Notes under the pieces: generated by a model
The model's database searches: none
Seen by the model: only the letters and a program-made list of their open reading frames with translations
What the model was told of the DNA's origin: nothing
In this document: piece by piece, positions 52,573 through 63,654 of the stretch
Layout: each line of letters opens with the position of its first letter
How positions within the stretch are numbered: position 1 is the stretch's first letter
Assembly: GCA_030704615.1 (NCBI GenBank)
Contig: CM060734.1
Span: 20,648,001 to 20,712,000, forward strand
Direction of reading: 5' to 3'
DNA length: 64,000 nucleotides
Source of the DNA: Takakia lepidozioides
Taxonomy: Eukaryota; Streptophyta; Takakiopsida; Takakiales; Takakiaceae
Program-made: the position numbers and the translations under genes

Positions 52573-53175
52573 GAAGCCGCAGTGGAAGCAGGAAAACGTC
52601 ATGACACCTAGACTGGACTATCTTGCTCTCGGTCTTCGTTCTACTTATACCCTTCTATCTCAATGATTCTTTTCCCAGCCCATGGCCGATGGTCAGTAAA
52701 GATATCTTGACCCCACTCCGGGTTCTCGACGGTGGCACCCGCACCCCGTTATCTCGTCGGATCTGGTTCACCACGGTCACGATTTGTTATCAACAACACA
52801 TGTTCCACATATCCTAGTTGGCTACGTTCAACTCTGTTCTTTAACTAATCCATGACGTATTCTCTTGGTAGAAACAATGTATACTGCAGTGGTTCTCTCT
52901 TGGTTTTCCTTTATCTTTCCAGCCTTCCTCTATCAGTTCGGCCCTTCATTATGCAGTCCCATGCATCTCTCATTCTACTATTAAGTTTCCCGTACGTGTG
53001 ACCCGCTCCCTACGTATCGGCATCACAACATTCAAATACTAAGTTGGCACGATGGCTCTCAGTCAAACAGCTCTTCCTAAGCTCCGATTCCATGATGTAA
53101 CCTTCTTTGCTTCTCTTAATGGTGGATCTCAAAGGATCAATACACATGCTTCATACTTCTGCCGAATCTCTTTAT
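52573..53175. repeat. dispersed repeat, about 0.6 kb (partner 3,850-4,440)
   Basis: See the 3,850-4,440 entry. Similarity by eye is continuous with small indels. Both copies have the same orientation. Confidence 0.65.
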
Positions 53176-53719
53176 ATCAACAGGATGCCCAACTGGCCGC
53201 CATGCATCAACAGAACGTACCAACTTGTCTTTCTTCTTCACTAATCTACTCACTAACCCCAAACATAGTGCCTTCTCCACACTAAACACTCTTCTCATGT
53301 CGTCATGACTCGGATCCCTACAGCGTCTCTTCTCTCATCTCTCTCTCTCCTTCAATGAACGAACCCACCAACGAACCAACCTTCTCAATCGTTTTGATTA
53401 CCAGGCCTTGTACCCTTTTGCACTCTCTAGATTAGACCTACTTCATGTAACCGATCCGTTTCTAATCACCGCCCAACGATTATTATAGTACTAAGTGTGC
53501 ATCCTTCCCTGGATGTGCCTGTACCTAAAACACTTAAATATATGGACAACTGGCCCTCGATTAAGTATGGATAATATCAAAAGGCCCTAAAACTTAATTA
53601 TAATCTCCTGCTTAGTCATGTATCATACGGTCTAAGGCGGCGGTGTGACAGCTGCTGATCGATTCCTCATCAACGCTCTGCATGCTACTATTCCGTCCGC
53701 TTCTATCTCCTCGTCACTT
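53176..53719. other. no gene recognised
   Basis: CT-rich non-coding sequence. GTGTGACAGCTGCTG at about 53,644 may mark an element border. Confidence 0.3.
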
Positions 53720-56252
53720 CATTCAAAGAGAGAGAGAAAATACTCCGACCGAAGCCGGCGTAACTAAGAGCCACTTCACATTGCGGCTACTGCCCCCTGT
53801 CAGGGGTGGGCCCTATAATAAACACTCTGATTGGACACCTAGTAACCGGGGGTATATGTGCTATGGTGCCAGATTTTTTTATTTTTATTTTTATTTTTTT
53901 TTAAAGGTGGGGGGGGGGTCACCCCGGGGCGTGCCCCTGGGGTATCTAGGACAGTGTTGTGGGATCGGATTCTAGTTTTCATTTATTGGCGATAACAGCT
54001 GTAAGAGAATGAAGGGTTGTGAGGTGGATGGCTTGGAAACATTTGTGGATAGGGGAAATAGGGATTGGAAAGTTGTTATGCAGGTCATTGATGCTGGCAT
54101 TGTGTATGCCACCTCTAGTACCTACCGTGATAATGGTTAGAGGGCCGGTGCGCCATCCTCGTCGGCGAATAGCAAGGATGAGTGGAGCATATTTTTGTCG
54201 TTTTCCAGGATAGAGTCATGTGGGTAGCGGTCATAACAGAATGTGAATTCGATGAAGTGAATAGTGAGTGATGGGGATGAGGTGATAGGATGTGGGGCAT
54301 TCATGGGTAGACCCTGCACTATTAGAATGTCTGGGCAGAGTCTAGCTGGATAGGTGCATGGTCGGGAAAGACATGAGCATGGGAGTAGCCATGGTGGGAC
54401 AGTGTGATCGGATGGGCGGCCTTGGTATGTGTCTGCGTTAAGGAGTGTGAACCATCTGGTTTCGGTACGGCTGCGCAGTAGTTTGTGGATATGCCAGACG
54501 GCTTGGTTATGGTGAGTGATATGAAGGTCGTGTATGATGGGATGTGTGCATTGGCTGAGTAAGTGTGTTGCGTTGGTGGCCCATATATTGGGCATATCTA
54601 AATTTAAGGGTTTGGCAGATTTGTGCATCTGTGGTGGTTTTGGTATTCCAAAAATGGTTTGATAGTTTATGGTGTAGCACCGTGGATTGTGTCCACTTCT
54701 GAATGTGGACCTTAGTATGGCTAATTGATGTAGCAGCTTGCTTGTTGGCTTCCCGGGAGAGGGTGGCTATGAGGTTGCGGACAGGTTTAGGTGCGGGTGG
54801 GTTTGGGACGGGGTGTATGAACCAAAATGGGTGAGTATGGGCGATGTGAATAGGGTCATCAGAGGCGATTACAGGGGGCTTGGAGGCGCCTACCTGGGCA
54901 AGTAAGTCGGCAACATCGTTGCCATGTATCCCAGTGTGCGAGCGGACTTTACGGAAGTGGATGGGGTGTGGTTTGGAGAGAGCTAGTTGAACAATGGTCG
55001 TGATAAGGTTGCGGTCAGGGTGGTGGTGGTGGGATGATGGGTGGGCGATATGGTTCCTAATAAGGAAGAGTGAAGTAAGACTATCAGTGAAAATATAGTA
55101 GGGGGGTGGGAAAGCGTCCATCCTTGATATGGCCTCATAGATTGTCATAAGTTCAGCACGTAAAATTGTGGCGGGGCCCGGTAGGCGGAGGGCAACACCT
55201 GGCTGAGTGGCCGCATGATACACGCCATATCTGGCATTGGATTGTATGAGAGATCCATCCGTGTAGTGGGAGTGGGAAGGGGGAAATATTAGGGGAATGG
55301 TTTGTTGGTATTTCTGGGGGATAATGGGTAGGGTTGTGTTAGGGGTGGTATGCGGTGGACGTGGCAGCGCTTTTAGCCATGCCTTATTAGGTTCGTCAAC
55401 GGGAGATTTTTGTTGAGTAAGAATACGTATTGTGAGGGCATGTGGGGATGCGTGGGCGGCTAGACGCGCCCATTGGAGGGCCTCATGAGTCGGGGATCCG
55501 GGGGGAGGGTGAGCTAGGCCTCTATCAGACCAAGTATGTTGTGTAGTGGTGCCTGTGGCCCCGAAGATGCAGTCTCTGTGGTGTGGGCTTGCGAATGTGG
55601 TTAGTTCCAAGGGACATGTGAGAGGGTTGGAGTAGTATGAATGGGTGAGTTGGAGTGAGTTAATAATTAGTGTGAGAATGTCTAGAAGAAGGGTGTTGTG
55701 AGCGTATGCTTGGGCTAGCCGATTGGGGGAGCGGGGTTTCTTCGGGGGTGTGTCTTTGAGGTATCGCTCTATTAGCCATATAATTTCGGTACCGAAGTCT
55801 TGTTTGGGAGGTTGTAAGGGGGTCAGGTGGGTGTGTGTGGTGGAGTATTTTCCCCGTAACCATTTTAAACGGTTATTAGGGATTAGGCCAATGAATCGGC
55901 CGAATTGAGCATGGATATTATCTTTCACCCTGTTTTGGATCCACCGATTGAACTTCGACTTGTCCCTGTCCGCCGTCCACTTAACCCCCGCCAAAGCGTT
56001 CGTCATTTTCTTCTCCATATTCTGCTGGAAAATTTGAAACCCCTCCCATCCATGCCTGACATAAGCACTCTCCAGCTTCATCATGTCCCTACCTTTGAAA
56101 TAATCCACTGCCACTTCTTTCACCCTATCCAAGGCATCCGGTCTCGGGTAGTCTGGCTTGTTGACCTGGCTATCCCGCTCGTGGGCACGTTTTCTCTTCC
56201 TCCGACCCCCAGACGACCCTGCCCCAGAACTTAAATTCACAACCCCCGACAT
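53720..56252 (-). mobile_element. LINE-related element with unusual ORF: novel N-terminus joined to RNase H
   Basis: A single intact 581-codon frame (56,252-54,507). The N-terminal 130 residues (RKRKRAHERDSQVNKPD; DMMKLESAYVRHGWEGFQIF; FNRWIQNRVKDNIHAQFG) are basic, helical and unrecognised. A Pro/His/Thr-rich linker follows, then an RNase H domain with HYTDGSL, LRAELMTIYEAI, YIFTDSLTSL and RSHTGIHGNDVADLLAQ, carrying all expected acidic residues. No reverse transcriptase lies between. Coding remnants continue after a frame change to about 54,140, and the 3' untranslated block shared with the 46-47.5 kb LINE (GGGCAGTAGCCGCA) ends near 53,720. An A-rich run (T-rich on the plus strand) lies at 53,873-53,907. 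This is probably a LINE copy with an internal deletion, or a LINE tail recruited onto another gene. Confidence 0.6.
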
Positions 56253-56434
56253 TGTATAAACCTTTGCCCACTACAGGGGACAAAACCTCAGAAAACGGCA
56301 ATGGACGCGTGTGGATGGTGTCTTCGTAGTTTCTGCAAAAAAACAGGCCGTCGGAGATCCGAAAACGGAAAAATGGTGATACGATGATTGAATCGTGAAC
56401 AAGGGTGTGGGATTGACCAATAGAAAACCGAAAA

Positions 56435-56476
56435 CCCCCCCCCCCAAATAATAATAATAATAATAATAATAATAAT
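56435..56476. repeat. C11 run and (AAT)n microsatellite
   Basis: About eleven C followed by ten AAT units. Confidence 0.95.
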
Positions 56477-56642
56477 CACCTTTGCACCTCCCGTTGGCAG
56501 TGCCAAGCAACGAAGTCCAAAAAGACTACAAGATGCCAAGGAACCGCACCACGAGAGGGGCAAAAGTGATCAGAAAAGGAGGGGGGAATGGTTTATATAG
56601 GCGCCCACCAGGCCCCCCCCAAAAAAAATAAAAAAAATAAAA

Positions 56643-57715
56643 TGGCATTATGCTTGAAAAGGCGCGACAGCCAGTGGTGCCTCGACATCGACGGCTTTGC
56701 ATTAGATAAGCGAGGCTCTACAACAGACCGCATCTTGGACTCTTTCACTATCGATATTTACGAATCATGTCTCAAAGCATTCTCCAAATCCAAACCCCCA
56801 GGCCCTGACTTTATACCCAATGACATACTCCAGGCGCTAGATCCACACCTCCATCTCATCATCTTCACTTTCTTCAAACTATGCTACCAACTAAAACGCA
56901 TCCCACACTCCTGGAAACATAGTCGCACCATACTATTATTTAAAAAATGCGACCCCACAGATCTCAATAATTACAAACCTCTTGCATTGGCCAACACCAT
57001 ATACAAGCTATTCACAAGCACGCTTACTACAATGCTCTCTACCTATGGGGAGCAACACCGCATTCTCAGTGACCCCCAAGAGGGCTTCCGAGCTACGAGA
57101 AGTACAACCAGTCAAATATGGTATGTCATTTCTGCACTAGAAGATGCTAAGCTCACAAAACAAGACATATATCTCCTCTACATAGACTTTAAGAATGCCT
57201 TTGGGTCCCTAGACCATGGCCAACTACTCGCTATCATGACAGACTTGGGGTACCCCACAGACGCAATACAGCTCATTGGTGACATTTACACGAAAAGCAC
57301 TACAGAATATACATGGGCTTACTACGGCTCCACTCCCCCTATCCCAATCTTACGAGGCACCATCCAAGGCGACACTCTCAGTCCATACCTATTCGTAATC
57401 TTCCTAGAACCCCTCCTCAGATGGTTTGCACGTGGAAAGCTAGGATACCATTACAAAACCTCCTCCAGTGATATCTCAGCAGCAGCTTATGCCGATGACC
57501 TCGCCATCCTGGCACATAAACCGCAACACCTAAACCGCCAAGTCACCAAACTACATCGCTTCAACTTGTGGTCAGGCATGGAACTCAGCCTCCACAAATG
57601 TGCCATAACCGCTGCCACACACCACAGCCGGCTCACCAAATCTGCCATTGCCTCCCATTGCAAACTCTATGTTCACTACCAAAACAAACCATTCCCCTTC
57701 CTAGGACATGACGCA
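56643..57715 (+). mobile_element. LINE reverse transcriptase
   Basis: A long open frame carries an intact-looking reverse transcriptase: PPGPDFIPNDILQAL, NNYKPLALANTIYKLFTS, DPQEGFRATRSTTSQIWYV, YLLYIDFKNAFGSLDHGQL (first catalytic Asp), LRGTIQGDTLSPYLFVIFLE, and AAYADDLAILAHKP (the catalytic ADD). This is the standard non-LTR order. The endonuclease domain is absent: the frame starts after an A-rich tract (56,622-56,642) that probably belongs to another insertion. After PFPFLGH the frame runs into foreign sequence at about 57,710 and resumes at 58,500. Confidence 0.85.
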
Positions 57716-57892
57716 GCACGTCGAAACAAAAGTGAATGACATAGTATTATTTTAGTTCGAGCAAAATAAGTTACTGGTAGGCAAGACATAAGTCGGACCT
57801 TTATGTGGCCAGAGTCAGAGGTACTTGTTGCAGTACAGTTCTACTATCCGAAAAGGATGGGCGTACCATTGTGTGGGGACCGCAAGCCAAGC

Positions 57893-58480
57893 TCACTCGT
57901 CCCCTGGATCCATATTCAGAAGAGTGTGCACCTCTTGGGGGCTCAACCCTGGTGCATGTATGAAGTGATAAGTTGTGGAATTACACCGGAGTCTCTTTAG
58001 GTACACGTAGTACAGATGCTTGCAAGGGCAGTATGATGCCCCCTTGTTTGCCATGATCTGGAAGTCGGTGCAATTGCAGGTGGGTAATTCTGAAATGGTG
58101 ATGGTGTACACCTCATTGCGAATAGCTGAGCCTGCCATGGCCATCTGATACACACGCCCGAAGCCTGGTGGGGGCACTTCTGTCGAGCTCTGGATTGTAC
58201 AGTTCATCCGAAGTGCATACCCTATCCTTGTCTCGTTCACTTTTGAGGGAGGTCGCCGCCTCTTCGGTTTCGGTGTGTAGGATGCCTAGAGCTATTGCGT
58301 CTCAGTGTTCTTGCTCTCACAGGGGTCGGTGGTGGAGGCTGTGGAAGCGGAAATGGTTGTTTGGGGACGTCAGTGCGCTGCACCATCCGAAATCTTGCGG
58401 CAGTAGGGCGTCGGCCTCAACCTGACTTAGATCGCAGCCTGGTTCCACCGGCCACACCGGGGGAGCCTCTGGCATTGTTT
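57893..58480 (-). pseudogene. SWIM zinc-finger protein fragment
   Basis: The minus strand reads ETRIGYALRMNCTIQSSTEV, GFGRVYQMAMAGSAI, then TCNCTDFQIMANKGASYCPC and KHLYYVYLKRL, ending at 57,893. The C-x-C-x(n)-C-x-H spacing defines a SWIM zinc finger, found in MULE transposases, FAR1-type proteins and ubiquitin-related plant proteins, where it binds DNA or protein. Upstream in other frames are a Pro-rich linker (PLPQPPPPTPVRARTLRR) and LSQVEADALLPQDFG, so the protein was longer and has frame slips. The fragment sits inside a LINE, splitting its post-RT region, so it probably arrived by insertion. Confidence 0.65.
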
Positions 58481-58499
58481 GTATGCCATACTTGGGCTT

Positions 58500-58815
58500 T
58501 CCATACATATACATACTTGGGCATCCAGCTGGTTCCCTCCCTTACATGGCATGTCCAAAAAACCTCTACTACATCTAAACTAATCAACAAGAGCCTAGCC
58601 CTCCTCAAATCCCCTATTGCTAAACTTTCCATTATACAGTCTGTTCTTAAAACCCAAGTTCAATACTCATTTCACGCCGCACCTTTCTCCTTACCAGACA
58701 TCAAAAACCTCGACAAAAATATTGTCCAGCTCACAAAGCGAGTATGTGGCCTGCCAACTAGCACCCCTAATGCCCTCACCCAGCTTCCAACCGATTGTAT
58801 GCGACTGTATGACTC
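58500..58815 (+). mobile_element. LINE post-RT region (continuation of 56,643-57,715)
   Basis: Reads TYLGIQLVPSLTWHVQKTST, LINKSLALLKSPIAKLSIIQ, FSLPDIKNLDKNIVQLTKRV and CGLPTSTPNALTQLP: the thumb and connector of the same LINE. It is cut at about 58,810 by a CACTA terminal sequence. Confidence 0.7.
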
Positions 58816-58980
58816 CGTACTTTGCGTCAAACATGTTTGACCACAAATATTGATAGGGCAACTTCCCTAGATCTACGTGTCAACTGCAAAGGCTTTCACG
58901 AGTGCATATGGCATTTTGAAGTCAGATCTGCCATGCCTGCGCACAAATGGTAGTCATGAAAACCACAATCTGTTGTAGTG
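58815..58980. mobile_element. CACTA-like terminal region (right end)
   Basis: Ends AACCACAATCTGTTGTAGTG at 58,980. Reverse-complemented, the 165 bp align with the left end of the large CACTA element (24,030-24,240), including the block GTCAAACATGTTTGACC. The following sequence (TTCCACAACCTCCTCGAC and on) is unassigned. Confidence 0.65.
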
Positions 58981-59239
58981 TTCCACAACCTCCTCGACTT
59001 CGAAAACAACCGTTGCAGGCTGCAATCCAAAACAAGATCAAAGAAGCTTGTCGGTGATTTGAACTGAGCTGTCCCTGGCGTCCACTCTTACAGTCATATT
59101 GTTAGAAGGACATGTGAGTTGAACGTACCCGGCCATATTGACAGTGACAGAGTAGAAGGTATGCTAAGAAACAAAGTGCAAGTACAAAAGACAACCATGT
59201 CAGTGTTTGTATATACATGAAGAATTTTGAAAGAGAGGG

Positions 59240-60060
59240 GCCTTCTTGTTTAGTTTCCAGGTGGCGGGTTTTTTTGTCTTCTTCCAAACGGGAACAATTT
59301 GGCATTTTATCAACTGCACAATTCATTTGTGGAATCCGCGCCAATTGCGAACCTTCGGAATGATAGCCGGAAGTCGGCAACGACTTCCCGGAAGTGCACT
59401 GCCTACATCCCGGAGATGGACCCGAGAAGTCGGCACAGACTTCCCGGACGTGGATGGCCGGCAGTCTGATACAAATGTCGAGAAAAGGGCAAAAAGGAAG
59501 TCGGTGCAAAATTGTCGGTGCAAAATTGTCGGGAAGCTTCCGGTAAGTTTGTGCAGACTTCCCAAAACTGGACTGCCGAAAGTCGAAAACATGACATTGT
59601 CGGGAATGGGCATCCGAGGGTCTCAGCGGAGTTCCGGCATTGGAGTGCCGGAAGTCTGCACCGACCTCGGCACCGACTTCCGAGAATGGACTGCCGGAAG
59701 TATGTTTCGGCTGAATTCCCGGAAGAAAACCGGCAAATCTGTGCCGACTTCCAGTATCGTCAGTGGAGAATCTGCACAGACTTTCCAAAATGGTATGCCG
59801 GAAGTATATTTTCGCTCATTTCCCGGATGATAACTGGCAAGTCTGTGACGTCTTCTCGGAAGTGCACTGCCGGCGAGTGGGCAACTGATACTGCGGACTT
59901 CCGGCAAAGTTGCCGAAGAGTCTGTGCCGACTTCCCGGAAATGGGTCCGGGAAGTCGGCATCAACAATGGGCGGCCGTCAGTCTGGCAGGAGAGGAGGGG
60001 AAATAGCAGCCTGCAAGTCTGTGCAGACTTGCCGGGAAAATATCCGAGAGGTCTATATAC
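59240..60060. repeat. second palindrome family, dispersed array D1
   Basis: At least ten imperfect palindromes of the form GGAAGTC-[GT]GCAC-GACTTCC, often extended by CCGG on each side, spaced 40-110 bp apart (for example 59,367, 59,429, 59,540, 59,658, 59,738, 59,840, 59,915 and 60,020). Open frames across the region repeat short words and do not look like real proteins. Confidence 0.75.
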
Positions 60061-60345
60061 CTCCCGGATATGGACGGCCGAATGGCAATGGCTGGCAGTC
60101 CGGGAGTGGGTGCCGCATCACATGGCATGTGCCATTTCGGGGCGCTCCACGTGTCGTGTAGGCACCCGTTGGGGCCTACGAAGTAGGAGGCGTCACCACA
60201 AAGAGTCCAGCAGCATACCGCCTCTTCACCTTCGCAGGTGCTCCTTCAGTTGTTCATTCGCTCCACTGCCACATTTTGCCCCTCGTAGATTGCTGGTGTG
60301 CTTCGGGACGATTTCGAAGAGACGCGATTGTTTTTTGCTGCAGCC

Positions 60346-61191
60346 ATGGAGATGATTGGTGAAGATGACCCCGACTTCTAGCCCGAGAGACCTTCGCAAA
60401 GCGTGTTGAGGAACCGCACCATCATCTCCAACTCACAGAGCAGTGAGCAGGTGCGTGGGCGTGGGAAGGGACGATTGAGCGGCAGAAAAGGGCAATCTTC
60501 ATCTGCAGACGTTGATGCACCATCGTCTGCTCAACAGCGTCATTCCGCAACATCCCAGATGTCCGTTTCAAATCGCTCTTCGCCTGGAGCTGGAAGCTTG
60601 CATAGGGGACAACATGCACGAGGTCCAGCGGCACCTTCTGTGGGTGTGATGCTAACTGCCGAGAGATACCAGAGGGCTCTGAAATCATTGAGAGACAGTG
60701 CCCTCAATCATACTTATAGTTCAATTTCGCATCTTCTCCGCGCTGGCCACCCTCCGCGTGTTCCGTTGTGCAGAACGAGGACGCTACCTGCTGCTCGGCG
60801 AGCTAAAAGGCCAAGGATAGATAAGCTGAAGCTGTATTTTGAGGGAGATGATTACAACGACACCCTTGCCTCCTTTCTACTTACAACAAACAACACCGCT
60901 GGAATGGCATCTGCCATCACGGCCGAGGATAGAGCGACCTGGAATATGCATTGGCAGGAAATGGACCGCTGGTTCGAGGAAGCGATCAAAGGCACCACTT
61001 GGGAGTTTTTGAGCAACAAGTTGTTGTACATCTATGATGGCAACCACCGGTACTTGGCGTGGATGGAGGTCATAGCAGAGCAACATGTAGACGACCCAGA
61101 ATAGCACTATGCAGTGAACTCGAAGATTCTGGATGTGAAGAAAGAGGACGTCGCCTTGGTCAGAAGGGCCATGAACCGCATGAACGTGTAA
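60346..61191 (+). pseudogene. ParB-like domain gene, copy 3 (5' exon)
   Basis: The frame starts MEMIGEDDPDF at 60,346, has a TAG at 60,379-60,381, then continues open for 233 codons: a Ser/Arg/Gly-rich low-complexity N-terminus, ERYQRALKSLRDSALNHTYS, RIDKLKLYFEGDDYNDTLAS, MHWQEMDRWFEEAIKGTTWE, and LLYIYDGNHRYLAW (61,023-61,062). The D-G-N-H-R-x-x-A motif matches ParB/sulfiredoxin folds, in which it contributes to nucleotide binding, and is intact here. A TAG at 61,102-61,104 precedes HYAVNSKILDVKKEDVALVR, which aligns with copy 2 up to its exon end. The exon likely ends near the GT at 61,186. Later exons and the methyltransferase part are missing. The copy is bracketed by the second palindrome family. 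Confidence 0.6.
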
Positions 61192-61299
61192 AAATGCTAA
61201 CGCATATTGGTAGTCTGCTCATATGAGCATTGTTGGCCTCATTAGTCATTTAGAAGTCTGCTCACATGAGCATACTTAGCTTTGCCAACTCGGCCGGCA

Positions 61300-61450
61300 G
61301 GAGGAGGTGGGAAATCTGGGCCGATTTCCCAAACCCAGTGAGGGCGCTGGGAAGTCTATGCCGACTCTCTACCATATCAGGAAGTATGTGCCGACTCTGC
61401 ACAGACTTCCCGGATCCCCGCGTGTCATAAGTCTATGCCGACTTCTCGTG
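61300..61450. repeat. second palindrome family, array D2
   Basis: Four units of the GGGAAATC-TGGGCC-GATTTCCC and GGAAGT-[AC]TGTGC-GACT type at about 61,308, 61,351, 61,378 and 61,428, immediately after the ParB-like copy 3. Confidence 0.7.
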
Positions 61451-61776
61451 TTCCTCCGCCCTCAGCCCTCAGCTAAGTTTTCCACAGACTATGTGCTGCG
61501 CGGAAATAGGTGGTACACCTAATACCGTGCATTTATTATTTAGTAGGGATAAAACTGTGGTCATTTCAGCTTCACACACATCCCGAACCAGATCCGAGCC
61601 TGGAAGCTGGCTTCGGGTTTGCTTCGGATCAGGTTCGGCAACTCTGCTCGTGGTTCATGGCTCATCTGCTCATCGCTCATGGAAAGACAACCCCCAAAAT
61701 CCAGGGGCAAAAACAAACAGGGCCATGTATTTGCACCACATATATGGTGTGGCTCCCATTTTTAAGTGACAGCGTC

Positions 61777-61904
61777 CTCGTTGTCCATCACCTTGCTATG
61801 TTTCATAACCCCTTGCACATACAGCTTGAGGTCACGCCTGCTCGTTGTCCATCACCTTGCTATGTTTCATAACCCCTTGCACATACAGCTTGAGGTCACG
61901 CCTG
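61777..61904. repeat. 64-bp perfect tandem duplication
   Basis: 61,777-61,840 is repeated at 61,841-61,904 (each begins CTCGTTGTCCATCACC) near the 3' end of the minus-strand Ty3 coding region. Confidence 0.9.
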
Positions 61905-62223
61905 TTGCGGACCCATGCCTTGCCAAATCCATCTTTCAACATGCATCTGCGTTCAGCTTCCCGTGCAAGTGTTTGTGTTTCACGATCCTTGTATCCCAAG
62001 AACGAGTACAGGCCCACCTATGGGCTGATCATAGCACCTTGCTTCCCTGGTCTGATCATCATGACTACATCCCCAAGGGTCAGCTCCTCATATTTGTGAC
62101 CAGTATGCTTTCTTTCATAGTCTCGTGCTTGCTGCCTTTGGCCTTCCATGATATTGACCTTTATCTTGTCGTGCAGCTCAGAAAAGAAAAGCACCTTATC
62201 CCTCATCATCTTTGACATGGCCG

Positions 62224-62402
62224 ACAACCAAGTTGTAGCCCAGTGGTAATGGGCACATACCACCTCGAAAGTGGTTGTGGGTTCAATCCACCTTGGTGTC
62301 ACAAGGTGTCCACCTTCCTAGCGGAAGGCCCTTCGGGGTGAAGAGACACAATAATTTACGCTTCCTTGGGGAGGCGTCAAATATTATTATATCATATTAT
62401 TT
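62224..62402 (+). mobile_element. tRNA-derived SINE (179 bp)
   Basis: A box TAGCCCAGTGG (62,237-62,247) and B box GGTTCAATCC (62,280-62,289) have the sequence and spacing of a tRNA-type RNA polymerase III promoter. A unique body follows, then an ATATTATTATAT-type tail. TTTGACATGGCC flanks both sides (62,212-62,223 and 62,403-62,414), a 12-bp target duplication. The insertion interrupts the Ty3 integrase region, and the joined flanks restore its reading. It is a retrotransposed Pol III transcript rather than a functional tRNA gene. Confidence 0.85.
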
Positions 62403-63654
62403 TTTGACATGGCCTCAGGGCAGTCACTCCGCTTTGCTGGTTCCAACAACTTTCTCAATTTATTGTCAATGCTCAATCTTGGCTCTCTTCTTGTTAGGAC
62501 CCGATAAGGAGAAAAATTGGTAGTAGCACTGAACCCCCATTCTATATCCCATGTGTGCTTGGTACATGTTACTATCCCAATTATCAGAATTGTTCTCCAC
62601 TCCCAGCATTGTGATGCTCATTTTGAGAGATTTAATCACCCCCTCTATCATACCATTGCACTCTGGCCAGTAAGGGGCACTGTGCTCTCCTATTACCATA
62701 CTTCGTGCACACCTGCTCAAACTCCCCTTTCCACTCAGTGCCGTTATCAGTGAGAATGAAACGAGGGCATCCATACCTGCTGATTATTTCTTCCTCTAGG
62801 AATTTTGCTGTGAGAAATGATGAATGATCAGCCACAGGTGCTGCCTCCACCCACTTTGAATAGTGGTCAATTGCCACACTTGTTGCCACGAGTGGTCACT
62901 GGCAATGGGCCCGCTGTATCCATAGCTATCTGATGGAAGAGATCAACTACTGGAATGCTGTTCAGCCTGGAAGATCCAGATCTTATAAGACCTTTGTCCT
63001 TTGTGCTCTGACATTGGTGACACCCTAGCAGCATGCTACGGACTTGTTCAGTGCGGTTATGCCAGAAATATCTACGAGGGACTTCTTCATGTGTTCTCCT
63101 GATGCCAAAATGTCCCATGGCAGAATGAAGCTCCTTGATGATTGAATTTATGTCCTTTCTGGCAGGTACCAACTCAACATCATCCAAAGCATCTTGTTGC
63201 AGCTCCTCCGTCGATGTGACCATGAATTTTTCAGGGCTGATCTGGTTGTGACCCCACACCCCCCCCCCCCCCAATTATCTGCCTCCTTGATCAGAGCCTC
63301 TTGCTCCACTTCGGCGGGGGCCAGCCACAACTTCCTTGATGTTTCTTCCTTGAAATGCTGGGCTATCTGGTGACAGGCTGATGTGCGTATGTGTCCCTTT
63401 CTCATCTCACAGTGCCGGTACCTTTGCTTCCAAAATCCTGATGTTGCTGCTCCTCATTGCTGTCCGCCTCTCCCTTGCTGTCAGAGCTCACCGACAGCTC
63501 CTTGGCCTTTTCTTTTCCCCTTTGTTCAGGTGTGGTTGTCTCTGCTCATGACACTGGCTTCCCTTCACTGGATTCAGATGAAGATGTACTTTGGCTTTGT
63601 ACCGGCTTGTGTTGTTTTCGCCCTCTGGTCTGAACAATGTTGATTGAGGGCAGA

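Larger units (their letters stand above)
61770..63405 (-). mobile_element. Ty3-type integrase region of a second element, interrupted
   Basis: Minus strand from 63,405: the zinc-binding region (HSAMGHFGIRRTHEEVPRRY, then GCHQCQSTKDKG), DLFHQIAMDTAGPLPV (first Asp), VAIDHYSKWVEAAPV, then RYGCPRFILTDNGTEW (second Asp), and CNGMIEGVIKSLKMSI (Glu). Beyond a SINE come ARDYERKHTGHKYEELTLGD and VVMMIRPGK. There are frame changes near 62,880 and 62,700. It differs clearly from the chromovirus at 24-30 kb and shows no chromodomain. The LTRs are not in the window. Confidence 0.75.

Noticed and set aside
42255-61104. TAG reassigned as a sense codon
   Set aside because: Only stops of C-to-T type are enriched. 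TGA interruptions also occur, and paralogues show CAG at the same place, so mutation explains them better than a changed genetic code.
62229-62300. Functional tRNA gene
   Set aside because: A and B boxes are present, but no paired acceptor stem; target duplication and tail show a SINE.
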